Positions 54,785 through 63,610 of a stretch of DNA of 64,000 nt are shown here, one piece after another. The stretch lies in contig JAPOVL010000042.1 of assembly GCA_026708115.1 (NCBI GenBank), forward strand, positions 1 through 64,000, given 5' to 3'. The DNA comes from Chloroflexota bacterium. GTDB taxonomy: Bacteria > Chloroflexota > Anaerolineae > Aggregatilineales > Phototrophicaceae. The position numbers and the translations under genes are program-made. Positions within the stretch are counted from its first letter, which is position 1; each line of letters opens with the position of its first letter. The notes below the pieces were generated by a model. It worked only from the letters and a program-made list of their open reading frames with translations, was not told the origin of the DNA and made no database searches.

Positions 54785-55963
54785 ATGAGCAAGGATACGT
54801 TTTGCGCGAACAGTCCAAGTGTAATTCGTCATAACTTGCTCTCGCGCATTGTCGCCCAGTTTCCGCCTTAATCTAGCATCTCGTTTTAATGCACCGATTG
54901 CCGCTGACCAGGCCGCGACACTATCCGGCGGGACGAGCAAGGCGGTTTCGCCATGCTGTAGCACATCCGACCAGCCGGGCAAATCCGAGGCGACGATGGC
55001 GCCGGCCGCCGCCATATATTCAAACAGCTTGAGCGGAGAGGTATAACGCGCGAATTGAGCTGTCGCCGGATGGGGCATGGCGCAGACATCAAAGGCGCGA
55101 AGGTACAAGGGAACGTCGCCCGGCGGCACACGCCCAACATAAATGAAACGTTCCTCCGCCAGTCCCAATTCGGTCCACTGCCGCTTGAGCGCGCGAGCGT
55201 CCGCTGACTGCCCGCCGACGAGCGCCAATTGCGCCCCCTGTACAGCGGCTACCGCATTCAGGAGCGTGCCAACGCCTTTGTCCAAGCCAATCATTTTCAG
55301 GCTGCCGACGTAGCCAACGATGAAAGCGTCGTCGTCCCAGCCGAGGCTTCGGCGCGCCTCGATGGTATTCGGCAGGGTCTCGAAGCGCGCACGTCGGATA
55401 CCATCATGCGCGGCGATGGTACGGTCGGGCGCAGCTTGTCGCTTCTCGTTGAGATCGTCGCGCAATTGCGGAGTGATCGCGACAACGCTGCCGACGCCTT
55501 GGCAGACGGTTCGCTGCAAGGCCGTGCCGCGCCCCGATGACGGGAAGAGGTGCGCTTCGTAAGCCAGTGATCGTTTCGGCTTGACCCAGGATAAAAGAGC
55601 GAGCAGGGACTCATCGCGGCTATAGAAGATGTCGGCGCGGATAAAAGGCAACACTAACAACATCATCAGCGCGTAAGACAGGCTCAGCAGGTAAAAGGCA
55701 AAACGCGCGCCGGCGCTTTCCGCCGGGAAAAGCGGGAAGAGATCGAGACAAGGCAGGCGACGAATCCTGAAGTTGCGCTCGACGCCGTAGTATGCGTAGG
55801 GGTCCGTTATTCGCCGCATGTCGGGCGTGTTCCAGCGACGCGAGACCCACAGGGTTACGTCATAGCCGGCGTCCGCAAAAGCCTCGCAGTTTTGCATGAT
55901 CTGCAGCCCGTGCGCCCTTTCCGTGGGCAGTCGCATCAGCGAAATATAGTGCAGCCTGGGCAT
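54764..55963 (-). CDS. Glycosyltransferase family 4 (GT-B)
   Basis: 399 aa from the ATG at 55963, with AGGAG 4 bases upstream. The N-terminal Rossmann domain begins RLHYISLMRLPTERAHGLQIMQNCEAFADAGYDVTLWV. The C-terminal domain has VGYVGSLKMIGLDKGVGTLLNA, FIYVGRVPPGDVPLYLRAFDVCAMPH and the sugar-nucleotide EX7E-like stretch SPLKLFEYMAAAGAIVASDLPGWSD. It transfers a sugar from a nucleotide donor in the cytoplasm, probably for exopolysaccharide or lipid glycan. It begins 32 bases after the exporter gene stop on the same strand. Confidence 0.92.
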   Translation of the reverse strand: MPRLHYISLMRLPTERAHGLQIMQNCEAFADAGYDVTLWVSRRWNTPDMRRITDPYAYYGVERNFRIRRLPCLDLFPLFPAESAGARFAFYLLSLSYALMMLLVLPFIRADIFYSRDESLLALLSWVKPKRSLAYEAHLFPSSGRGTALQRTVCQGVGSVVAITPQLRDDLNEKRQAAPDRTIAAHDGIRRARFETLPNTIEARRSLGWDDDAFIVGYVGSLKMIGLDKGVGTLLNAVAAVQGAQLALVGGQSADARALKRQWTELGLAEERFIYVGRVPPGDVPLYLRAFDVCAMPHPATAQFARYTSPLKLFEYMAAAGAIVASDLPGWSDVLQHGETALLVPPDSVAAWSAAIGALKRDARLRRKLGDNAREQVMTNYTWTVRAKRILAHLEAGFA

Positions 55964-55995
55964 GGCTCTCCTGTCAACCGGCATGTCGGGGGACT

Positions 55996-57234
55996 TCAAA
56001 CGTCCTTAGTCTGGCGCGGCAGCAACATGCTGAGTAGCCCCGCTACAGCGATGATGACAGCGACGATCTGGAAAGTAGTCGCCAAACCAATGTAGTCCGA
56101 GACAGCGCCGATGATCAGCGTGCCGATAGCGCCGGTACCGAAGATGAAGCCCAGGATCGCCCCCGAGGCGAAGCCCTTGCGCATCGGGATCAGGTCCTGC
56201 GCCATCACCACAATCAAGCTGTGCGCGCCACCTGACAAGCCGCCGGCGGCGATCGCCAGCATGAAAGCGACTGGACCCTCATAGGCGGGCAGCAGGTAAA
56301 AGGCCGGCGCCGAACTCAACATGCTCAGCATCATGACTACCCGCCGGTCAAAGCGATCGGCCAGACGACCGAATACCAAACCCGACACGGCCGATGCGAT
56401 CCAATAGGCAGTGGTGATCGTGCCGTAGGCAGCCGGAGCCCAACCTTTTTGTTCAAAAAGGACCGGCACAAAGGAGACCGACCCTTGCTGACCGACGCCG
56501 CGAAGCACGACGATGAGCCCGAGGATGATAAAGGCCAGCACGGGAAAATGCTGATTCTTGCCGTTGGCGGGGTCGTCTTGGCGCTCTTTGCGCTGCTGAT
56601 GATGTTCATGGTGCTTGGGAATGCTGGTTGACATCAGCAGCACGCCCGGTATCGCGGCAAGGCCAAGCACGATGATTGGCGTCAGATTGTCCTGGATGCC
56701 GAAGTAACTTAAGCCGACCGTTTGACCTAGCCTGCCCAGCAGGTCAGGATTGGCCATATCGAGCAAAATACCGGCGATTGCTGGTCCCAGCGCCAGACCG
56801 GTCTGCCCCATCAAGAAGAAGATCGCCATGTTAAAGGCGGAGCGGCGCGGCACGGATTCGGCCGCATGCAAAGCACCCACGGGGTGCAAGGCACCGCTGC
56901 CAACTGTGGCGATGACCAAGGGAACAAACATCAGCCAGTACTGACGGGTCATTGCGGCCAGCAAGATTGAGATCGTGAACATGCAGACGTGGAAGGCCAA
57001 GCCCAGCGAGCCAATCCAGCGCCCGCCGCTGCGGTCGGCCAGGATGCCGAAGAAGGGCTGGGTGAAGGCGCCAAAGAGTTGCGACAAGCTGACCGCCAGG
57101 CCGATCTGCGCATTGCTCATGGGCAGCATGCCGGCCGCCAAAAAGGTCAGCACGACCGGCACCATCGATGTGAAAACATCGTTGGTCAAGTGACCGACGC
57201 AAACCGACCATAACAGGCGCTGCTTACGCGGCAT
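55996..57234 (-). CDS. MFS exporter, fosmidomycin-resistance (Fsr) type
   Basis: 412 aa with about twelve membrane segments. The start LWSVCVGHLTNDVFTSMVPVVLTFL and the block GSGALHPVGALHAAES match Fsr-type transporters. The central loop carries a His-rich stretch HHEHHQQRKE that is variable in the family. GAGGA precedes the ATG. It may be co-transcribed with the downstream glycosyltransferase. The exported compound is unknown; the family name comes from fosmidomycin resistance in E. coli. Confidence 0.9.
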   Translation of the reverse strand: MPRKQRLLWSVCVGHLTNDVFTSMVPVVLTFLAAGMLPMSNAQIGLAVSLSQLFGAFTQPFFGILADRSGGRWIGSLGLAFHVCMFTISILLAAMTRQYWLMFVPLVIATVGSGALHPVGALHAAESVPRRSAFNMAIFFLMGQTGLALGPAIAGILLDMANPDLLGRLGQTVGLSYFGIQDNLTPIIVLGLAAIPGVLLMSTSIPKHHEHHQQRKERQDDPANGKNQHFPVLAFIILGLIVVLRGVGQQGSVSFVPVLFEQKGWAPAAYGTITTAYWIASAVSGLVFGRLADRFDRRVVMMLSMLSSAPAFYLLPAYEGPVAFMLAIAAGGLSGGAHSLIVVMAQDLIPMRKGFASGAILGFIFGTGAIGTLIIGAVSDYIGLATTFQIVAVIIAVAGLLSMLLPRQTKDV

Positions 57235-57571
57235 TTCGCGAATCCTCGGCTAAAGTGGGGGCAATCATATACTTTGCATAACAAGATGAGAATGTGGACT
57301 CTATGCGGGATTTTCAACCATATCAGTTCGACTCATGCCGGGTCTATTGCGCGAACCTGGCCTAGCTCGGCTGTATTTCGTTTGCTGGCAGGATAATGAA
57401 TGTCATACATTCCCGGGCTTCTGGATTTGCCAGCCTGTCTTTCTGCCAAGGCGTTTGCAGTCTAAACTATTGCTCAACGCATAGCCAGTTTTCCCAATCG
57501 TAAGAAACGAAGCCGGCGAATGCGTCAGAATTGGAAGCGTTAAGCACGCAGGAAGAGACCAAGGACAAAAC
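57235..57571. other. Divergent intergenic region
   Basis: Holds the promoters of the Fsr-like gene (minus) and the PIG-L gene (plus), but no consensus promoter is clear. No gene, repeat or RNA was recognised. Confidence 0.45.
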
Positions 57572-58405
57572 ATGGCTGTTGATTACGAAAAACTGCAAGC
57601 GATCCCGCGGCGCGACGAACCTTACCATATTGTGGTGACCGCCGCCCATCACGATGATATTGAGTTTGGCGTGGCGGGCAGCGTGGCGCGCTGGATCCAC
57701 GAAGAAGGCGCTACGGTGACCTATGTCATCATCACCGATGGCGGCTCTGGCAGCAACGATCCGGACGTTAGCAGGCAGGCGCTAATCGATTTGCGTCGGG
57801 AAGAGCAGTTAGAAGCCGCGTCCATCGTTGGCGTCAACGATGTGCGCTTTCTCGACTATCCCGATGGCATATTGCAGGCGACGCTGGACCTGCGGCGGGA
57901 TATCACGCGCATTATCCGCCAGACCAAAGCTTACCGCGTCGTCTGTCAAGATCCGACTACCGTATTCGCCCACAGCAGTTACATCAACCATCCTGATCAT
58001 CGCGCGGCCGGTGAATCGACGCTTTACGCCGCCTTCCCCAGCGCCGAGACGCGGCCCATCTTTCCGGAGCTTCTGGCAGAAGGCTATGAACCCCACAAAA
58101 TCGGCGAACTGTATTTGAATCTGACACAGGCGCCGACGCACTACCATGACATCAGCAGCACCGTCGAGCTCAAGATGGCCGCGCTCGGCGCCCATGTTTC
58201 ACAAATTGGCGCGGGCGAAGACTTCGAGAATGGCGCCAAGAAGTGGCTGATGGAGTCTAATCGCCTCGGTGGGGAGATGGTCGGCGTCGCTTACGCGGAA
58301 TACTTCCGTGTGCTCAAGTTCGATGAAGAGCGTCAGAGTTGGTACGAGGAAGAGAAAAAACGGTTGGAGCGGGCGGTGGCGCAAAGCCACAAGAGCGGAG
58401 GATAG
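57572..58405 (+). CDS. PIG-L/LmbE family deacetylase
   Basis: 277 aa. The zinc motif usually AHPDD is AHHDD here (AAHHDDIEFG), and the third ligand block is INHPDHRAAGE. The pattern continues VTYVIITDGGSGSNDP and RREEQLEAASIVGV. Members hydrolyse N-acetyl groups from GlcNAc-linked lipids, thiol precursors or antibiotics, using zinc. AAGGA precedes the ATG. It is followed after 1 base by a small membrane protein. The substrate is unknown. Confidence 0.92.
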   Translation: MAVDYEKLQAIPRRDEPYHIVVTAAHHDDIEFGVAGSVARWIHEEGATVTYVIITDGGSGSNDPDVSRQALIDLRREEQLEAASIVGVNDVRFLDYPDGILQATLDLRRDITRIIRQTKAYRVVCQDPTTVFAHSSYINHPDHRAAGESTLYAAFPSAETRPIFPELLAEGYEPHKIGELYLNLTQAPTHYHDISSTVELKMAALGAHVSQIGAGEDFENGAKKWLMESNRLGGEMVGVAYAEYFRVLKFDEERQSWYEEEKKRLERAVAQSHKSGG

Positions 58406-58406
58406 C

Positions 58407-58640
58407 ATGACAGCGAGCGCAAAAAACTTCGTCATCGCAATCATCGTTTTGGCATTGGCAGGAAGCTTGCTGTTGGCCGTCGCTTATGCCAATAATCTCG
58501 CTCAACGCCTGCAAGCTATTGCGCCCTCGCTAAGCCCAATAGATCGGATTGTTGTCGATGTCATGTGTGCCTTCCGGGATCGGCTATTTCATAGCTGGGA
58601 GCACGCGCGTCTGACAATATTCTGCAGGACCGGAATTTGA
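58407..58640 (+). CDS. Small membrane protein behind the deacetylase
   Basis: 77 aa. GGAGGA stands 4 bases before the ATG, inside the end of the deacetylase gene, and the reading frames nearly touch, so translation is probably coupled. Residues 6-27 (NFVIAIIVLALAGSLLLAVAYA) form a single membrane segment or uncleaved signal. The remainder is short with three Cys or Trp residues. No family is recognised. It might anchor or assist the deacetylase. Confidence 0.6.
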   Translation: MTASAKNFVIAIIVLALAGSLLLAVAYANNLAQRLQAIAPSLSPIDRIVVDVMCAFRDRLFHSWEHARLTIFCRTGI

Positions 58641-58680
58641 CGCTGCGGCGATGCAGTCGCAAGATCGCGCCGGGCTACAA

Positions 58681-58710
58681 TTGTCGCCAGCCCGTCTTCG
58701 ACGCTACAAT
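58681..58710 (+). promoter_or_regulatory. Promoter of the FAH-family gene
   Basis: TTGTCG, an 18-base spacer, then TACAAT; start near 58717, 30 bases before the ATG. Confidence 0.45.
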
Positions 58711-58746
58711 TACTGCGTTAACCGCATCTAGCAAAGAAGGACAAGC

Positions 58747-59622
58747 ATGATTATTACGACGTACCAAACTGACGATAGTGTGAAATTAGGCATCAAGACC
58801 GCGCGTGGCATTCTGGATGTAGCGGCGGCTGTTGCCGCGACAGGCGTTGAGTGCCCGCCCAGTCCGGATGCGGTTTATGGCCAGGGACTGACTGCCTTGC
58901 CAGCGCTTGCGGATGTGTTGAGCAAGGCCGACGACGACGCGCTATACCTTGATGAAGCCGATTTGACTTGCGCGCCGACCGTTCCCAATCCGGGCAAGAT
59001 CATTTGCGTCGGTTTGAATTATGCCAAGCACGCGGCCGAAGGGGGCATGGACCCGCCGGAGAATCCCGTCTTGTTCAGCAAGTTCAACAATGCAATTGCC
59101 GCGCACAACGAGGATGTGCCGATTCAAGCTGACTGGAAGACCGTCGACTATGAATCGGAGTTGGGTGTGGTCATCGGCAAGACCGCGCGCAACATCAGCG
59201 AGGCGGACGCGCTAGACCATGTCCTGGGATACTGCAATATGAACGACCTCAGCGAACGCCACCTGCAGATGCTCTGCGGGCAATGGCTGCTGGGCAAAAC
59301 ACTGGACAAATTCTTGCCTGTCGGGCCCTATGTCGTCACCGCAGACGAGATCCCCGATCCCCAAAGCTTGTCGATCAAAGGCTGGATGAATGGCGAATTG
59401 CGGCAAAACAGCAATACAGCCGATATGATCTTCAGCGTAGCCGAGATCATCGCCTTCGCCAGCAAGGTCATGACGCTCTACCCGGGCGATATCATCAGCA
59501 CCGGCACGCCCGAGGGTGTGATACTTGGCATGGACCCGAGAGTCTGGATGAAGCCCGGCGACGAATATGTCGTGGAAGTGGAAGGGCTTGGCAAGCTGGC
59601 CAATCGGATGGTTGAGGCATAA
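58747..59622 (+). CDS. Fumarylacetoacetate hydrolase (FAH) family protein
   Basis: 291 aa. The C-terminal FAH fold is clear: IICVGLNYAKHAAEGG, FSKFNNAIAAHNED, DYESELGVVIGKTARNIS with the metal-binding Glu residues, and TLYPGDIISTGTPEGVILG. FAH enzymes cleave C-C bonds of 1,3-diketo acids using Mg2+ or Ca2+. L-2,4-diketo-3-deoxyfuconate/rhamnonate hydrolases belong here, so it could complete the fucose pathway of the 8-20 kb region, although it is far from that locus and not linked by any motif. AAGGA precedes the ATG. The epimerase gene follows 2 bases after the stop. Confidence 0.9.
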   Translation: MIITTYQTDDSVKLGIKTARGILDVAAAVAATGVECPPSPDAVYGQGLTALPALADVLSKADDDALYLDEADLTCAPTVPNPGKIICVGLNYAKHAAEGGMDPPENPVLFSKFNNAIAAHNEDVPIQADWKTVDYESELGVVIGKTARNISEADALDHVLGYCNMNDLSERHLQMLCGQWLLGKTLDKFLPVGPYVVTADEIPDPQSLSIKGWMNGELRQNSNTADMIFSVAEIIAFASKVMTLYPGDIISTGTPEGVILGMDPRVWMKPGDEYVVEVEGLGKLANRMVEA

Positions 59623-59624
59623 TC

Positions 59625-60569
59625 ATGGCAGAAACTTATCTTGTTACCGGGGGCATGGGCTGCATCGGCGCCTGGGCGCTCTATTACCTGCGCCGCGCCG
59701 GCAAGAGCGCCGTCAATTTTGATCAGAGTACGGACCGGCACCGGCTGGACTGGTTAATGAGCGCCGAAGAACAGAGCGAGATCACCTTCGTACAAGGCGA
59801 CCTGCGCGACACGGATAGCTTGAAAGCGGTATTCGCGGAGCATGGCATCACGCGCGTGATACACCTAGCTGCCTTGCAGGTTCCATTCTGCCGCGCCAAC
59901 CCGGTACTGGGCGCGCAGGTCAACGTGACCGGCACCGTCAATATCTTCGAGGCGGCGCGGGCCAATGGCGTGGGACATGTGGCATTCGCCTCGTCGATCG
60001 GCGTGTACGGACCGCCCTCGGAGTTCCCGCCCGGTCTGATCCCCAACGACGCGCCGCAGCATCCGCGCACACTTTACGGCGGATACAAGGTTTGCAACGA
60101 GCAGACCGCCAAGGTCTACTTTTACGATCAGGGCATTACCAGCACTTGGCTGCGTCCCTACACGGTTTATGGTGTTGGGCGCGACCAAGGTATGACTAGC
60201 GAACCGACCCATGCGCTGGTTGCCGCCGTCAAGGGCGAGCGGTACAAGGTCGGCTTCAGCGGCACGATGCAGTTTCAGTTCGCGCCCGATGTGGCGCGGC
60301 AATTCATTCTGGCCGCCGAGCAACCATTGGATGGCGCCTATGGTTTCAACCTGGGGCAGCCTTCAGCCACTGTGGCGCAGTTCGTAGACACCGCCAAGGG
60401 CATCTTGCCAAGCGCGAAAATCGAGGTCGCGGACAATCCCCTGCCCTTCCCGGCCGGTTTTGATGACAGCGAGCTACGTGCGAACTTTGACGCCATCTAC
60501 CAAACGCCGCTGGAGGAAGGCATCGCGACGACGATCGAACATATTCAGCGGCTGGGTGATCGGATCTAG
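59625..60569 (+). CDS. NAD-dependent epimerase/dehydratase (extended SDR)
   Basis: 314 aa. The cofactor loop is TGGMGCIG (8-15), the cofactor-ribose region NFDQSTDRHR, and the active-site pair TLYGGYKVCNEQ places Tyr three residues before Lys. FASSIGVYG and WLRPYTVYGVGRDQG follow. Such enzymes epimerise or dehydrate sugars or sugar nucleotides. The gene starts 2 bases after the FAH stop, so the two are surely co-transcribed. Together they may act on a sugar acid. Substrate unresolved. Confidence 0.88.
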   Translation: MAETYLVTGGMGCIGAWALYYLRRAGKSAVNFDQSTDRHRLDWLMSAEEQSEITFVQGDLRDTDSLKAVFAEHGITRVIHLAALQVPFCRANPVLGAQVNVTGTVNIFEAARANGVGHVAFASSIGVYGPPSEFPPGLIPNDAPQHPRTLYGGYKVCNEQTAKVYFYDQGITSTWLRPYTVYGVGRDQGMTSEPTHALVAAVKGERYKVGFSGTMQFQFAPDVARQFILAAEQPLDGAYGFNLGQPSATVAQFVDTAKGILPSAKIEVADNPLPFPAGFDDSELRANFDAIYQTPLEEGIATTIEHIQRLGDRI

Positions 60570-60597
60570 TGGGATACTGATAGCAGAGCGATTATCT

Positions 60598-61182
60598 CTA
60601 GCTGCTTTCAGCGCTGGGAAACAAGCGGGTCATTTCCAACTCAAAGCCGGGCAGGACATCGTCGCCGGAGAGTTTGCCGTCTTGTCCGACGAATTCAATA
60701 TCGAGACGCGAGCCTGCAGCGGAGTGGCAGACATCGACCCCTTTTTCGGCGGGCAGTACGATCCAGACCAACGATGAGCCGTTGTCCAGATATATGGCGG
60801 CTTTGCGGCGCAGCTGCGCCAGTGAATCGCTGGGCGAGGCGATTTCTATGGCCAGGTCGGGCATGACAGAAAGGAATTCATCTTCTGGTTGCTGGCTCAA
60901 GCTCGCATGGCTGAAGTAGGCAACATCTGGCGCAAACAGTGTGCGTCGGTCGCCTTGCGGGTAACAGCCGATTTCGGTGTGGACTTCGTCAAGACGCCCT
61001 TCATCGACGACGTTCAAAAGAATACTGCTGATTGTGACGGAAAGCTTGCTATGCCGTCTCTTCACGGGCGGCATTTCATACATTACCCCGCTTATCAGGT
61101 AGAATCGTTTATCCGCGAATTCAGGCTGCCGCATCAATTCGCTTACGGCATCAACATCGAGCAGTCTTTCTTGTGTTGCCAT
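60598..61182 (-). CDS. Uma2 (DUF820) family putative nuclease
   Basis: 194 aa from the ATG at 61182, with AGGGG 4 bases upstream; the longer frame is a chance extension. Family blocks: YLISGVMYEMPPVKRRHS, RTLFAPDVAYFS, MPDLAIEIASPSDSLAQLRRKAAIYLDNGSSLVWIV. The last contains the E-I-x-S-P motif and the Asp/Glu-Lys arrangement of the PD-(D/E)XK nuclease fold. Large families of these genes occur in cyanobacteria and Chloroflexota; the biological role is debated. It stands alone, convergent with the epimerase gene. Confidence 0.88.
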   Translation of the reverse strand: MATQERLLDVDAVSELMRQPEFADKRFYLISGVMYEMPPVKRRHSKLSVTISSILLNVVDEGRLDEVHTEIGCYPQGDRRTLFAPDVAYFSHASLSQQPEDEFLSVMPDLAIEIASPSDSLAQLRRKAAIYLDNGSSLVWIVLPAEKGVDVCHSAAGSRLDIEFVGQDGKLSGDDVLPGFELEMTRLFPSAESS

Positions 61183-61414
61183 TAGGCCCCTGCCTTGCCT
61201 ATCCACTATGACTAGCATATCATAATTCGCGCGGCTCGCAATAACTTGCCAAAGCCCGAAGGCGGCGTCGAAGTTAGTCAAGGCTCAAACAATGTCGACC
61301 ATGTCCGCTTGGCGAAAGCTGCGACATAAAGTCTTTGCATACGTACTAGAAACAATTGAGGCTTATCTCCCCTTCTCTCAATCTGGGCAGGGGACTCGAG
61401 AGTAGAGGCAAGGC

Positions 61415-63088
61415 ATGTCCAAAACCACGCGCATCATTCAACAGCTAAGTACCAACCTGCTCAATATGCAGCGGGGGCGCGTCAAGGCGATAGACTACGT
61501 TATGATAAAAGTGCCGCCGTCCTTCGCGCCGATCTCGAGCAAGCGCAACTTCGTCCAGCAACAGATACTGGGTCCGGCGCCTATGAGCTTGCTGGAGTTC
61601 GTGGCGGCGCTGGAGCGCGTCGGCGACGATCCGCGACCCTTGGGCATGATCTTGTATTTCCGCGGTTTCTCTGCCAGCACAGCTGACCTGCAGACAATGC
61701 GCGATGCTATCCTGCGCTTGCGAGAAAAAGGCAAACGCGCCTTGAGCTTCGCGCCCGGTTACCGCACTTTGGACTACTATGTGGCGAGCGCTTGCGACGA
61801 GATTCTGCTGCCGCCAGGCGGCATGCTGGAAACAACTGGGCTCTTCAGCCAGCAAGTCTTCTTGAAAGACGGATTGGGGGCTGCCGGCCTGCAATTCGAC
61901 GCTATCGCGATCTCACCGTATAAGGGCGCGGCCGACAGCCTGACCCGGACGGAACCTTCGCCGGAGGGACGCGAACAGATCAACTGGTTGCTCGATTCCA
62001 CCTACGAGACGATCGTCGACGGCATCGCCGCCACGCGCAAGATGAAGCCGGAGGCTGTCAAGCGCATGATCGATCAAGCCGTTCATCTCACCGAAGATGC
62101 CTTGGAAAAGGGCTACATAGACGGGATTATGAACGAGGAAGCGCTGGTCGAGTATCTAGGCGTCACCAAGATCACGATGTGGGAAGAGGCCGACGGCCAA
62201 CTCTATCTGCCAGTCCGCGATTTCGACGGCAAGTACGTCGCGATCCTGTACGCCGGCGGCATGATCGTCGACGGGGAAAGCGCAACGCCGCCGAGCGATG
62301 TGCCGATTCCCGTTCCCTTTGTTGGGGGCGAGCGCCTGGGCGATATCACGCTCAATCAACAGGTGCGCAACTTGATAAAAGACCCGAGTTGTGGCGCGCT
62401 GGTGCTGTATATCGATAGCGGCGGCGGCTCGGCAAGCGCTTCGGAATCCATGGCTTCGGCGCTGGGGGAGTTCGCCAAATCGCGTCCGCTGGTAGTGTGC
62501 ATGGGCGGCGTCGCTGGATCCGGCGGTTATTATATCGCCACGCCAGCGCATTGGATCGTGGCGCAGCCCGGCACCATCACGGGTTCGATCGGCGTCATCA
62601 TGGGCAAGCTGGTCAATAGTGAACTGCTACGAAAGCTGCGCTTCAACGCGGTCTCCTACCTGCGCGGCGACAATGCCAACCTTGTCGCTGGCGAAAGTCC
62701 CTTCAGCGATGCCCAACGCGAGATGATTCGCGAGAGCGTCGAGCACATTTATCAGCAGTTTCTGGAGCGCGTGGCGGACAGCCGCGACATGAGCGCGGCC
62801 GAGATCGACGGGATAGGTGGCGGACGTGTCTGGACCGGGCAGCAGGCCCTAGCCAACGGCTTGGTTGACGAACTGGGCGATCTGCACACTGCCATTGACA
62901 AAGCGCGTCAGCTGGCCAAACTGCCGGAGTCGGCGCCGGCGGTGCTGGTGCGCGAGAAAGGCAAGCCGATCGGCGTGGAACTGGCGGAGCAGAATCCCGC
63001 GGCCCTGGCGAAGTACCTGGTGGACAATGTCGAGATGATGACGGGCCGCGCGCAGTACTTGATGGATTTTGATTGGCGGGTGCAGTAG
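61415..63088 (+). CDS. sppA: Signal peptide peptidase SppA-like protease without a membrane anchor
   Basis: 557 aa, the length of the long (67K) SppA form with two ClpP-like halves. The dyad residues are Lys170 (ISPYKGAAD) and Ser369 (GGVAGSGGYYIA). Supporting blocks are ILYFRGFSAS, ALSFAPGYRTLDYYVASACDEI, VLYIDSGGGSASASE and TGSIGVIMGKL. Unlike E. coli SppA, no N-terminal hydrophobic helix is seen, so it should be cytoplasmic or peripherally bound. AGAGGCAAGG precedes the ATG. It degrades cleaved signal peptides or other peptides. A DUF488 gene follows 9 bases later. Confidence 0.93.
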   Translation: MSKTTRIIQQLSTNLLNMQRGRVKAIDYVMIKVPPSFAPISSKRNFVQQQILGPAPMSLLEFVAALERVGDDPRPLGMILYFRGFSASTADLQTMRDAILRLREKGKRALSFAPGYRTLDYYVASACDEILLPPGGMLETTGLFSQQVFLKDGLGAAGLQFDAIAISPYKGAADSLTRTEPSPEGREQINWLLDSTYETIVDGIAATRKMKPEAVKRMIDQAVHLTEDALEKGYIDGIMNEEALVEYLGVTKITMWEEADGQLYLPVRDFDGKYVAILYAGGMIVDGESATPPSDVPIPVPFVGGERLGDITLNQQVRNLIKDPSCGALVLYIDSGGGSASASESMASALGEFAKSRPLVVCMGGVAGSGGYYIATPAHWIVAQPGTITGSIGVIMGKLVNSELLRKLRFNAVSYLRGDNANLVAGESPFSDAQREMIRESVEHIYQQFLERVADSRDMSAAEIDGIGGGRVWTGQQALANGLVDELGDLHTAIDKARQLAKLPESAPAVLVREKGKPIGVELAEQNPAALAKYLVDNVEMMTGRAQYLMDFDWRVQ

Positions 63089-63097
63089 GTTGCGGAT

Positions 63098-63610
63098 ATG
63101 AAGAAGATCTTCACGATTGGCTATGGCAACCGCGACATAGACGCATTCATCGCACTATTGCAAGAATACCAGATAGACCTGCTCGTAGATATTCGGTCAC
63201 AACCCTATTCTGGATACAACAAGGATTTCACCAAGCATCAACTCTCGGAATTATTACAAAGCGCGCAAATCGATTATCGGTTTATGGGACAGGCATTGGG
63301 TGGACGACCTACCCAGGAAGACTGTTACAGCTACAGTCCCGACCGAAAACAACGGCTCCTGGATCACAAGAAATGCGAGACTAAAGACTTCTATAAACGC
63401 GGCATATCGCAACTAAAAACATGTCTGGCAAAAGGACACCGCATGGCGCTCATGTGCAGCGAGCTTGAACCAGAGAGATGTCACCGCGGTTACGTCGTGG
63501 GCCATACGCTCGACAAAGCACTGATTTCCGTCCTTCACATTGACAAATCTGGTAGGCTGAGACCGCAGACCGAAATACCCGAAATGGGTTTTCAGCCCTC
63601 CTTACTTTGA
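63098..63610 (+). CDS. DUF488 family protein
   Basis: 170 aa. Family blocks are FTIGYGNRDIDAFIALL, LLVDIRSQPYS, ALGGRPT, and the C-terminal RMALMCSELEPERCHRG. The conserved Cys-x-Glu and Cys-His pattern suggests a metal- or thiol-based active site, but the biochemical function is not settled. The gene starts 9 bases after sppA and is probably co-transcribed. No terminator is evident. Confidence 0.9.
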   Translation: MKKIFTIGYGNRDIDAFIALLQEYQIDLLVDIRSQPYSGYNKDFTKHQLSELLQSAQIDYRFMGQALGGRPTQEDCYSYSPDRKQRLLDHKKCETKDFYKRGISQLKTCLAKGHRMALMCSELEPERCHRGYVVGHTLDKALISVLHIDKSGRLRPQTEIPEMGFQPSLL

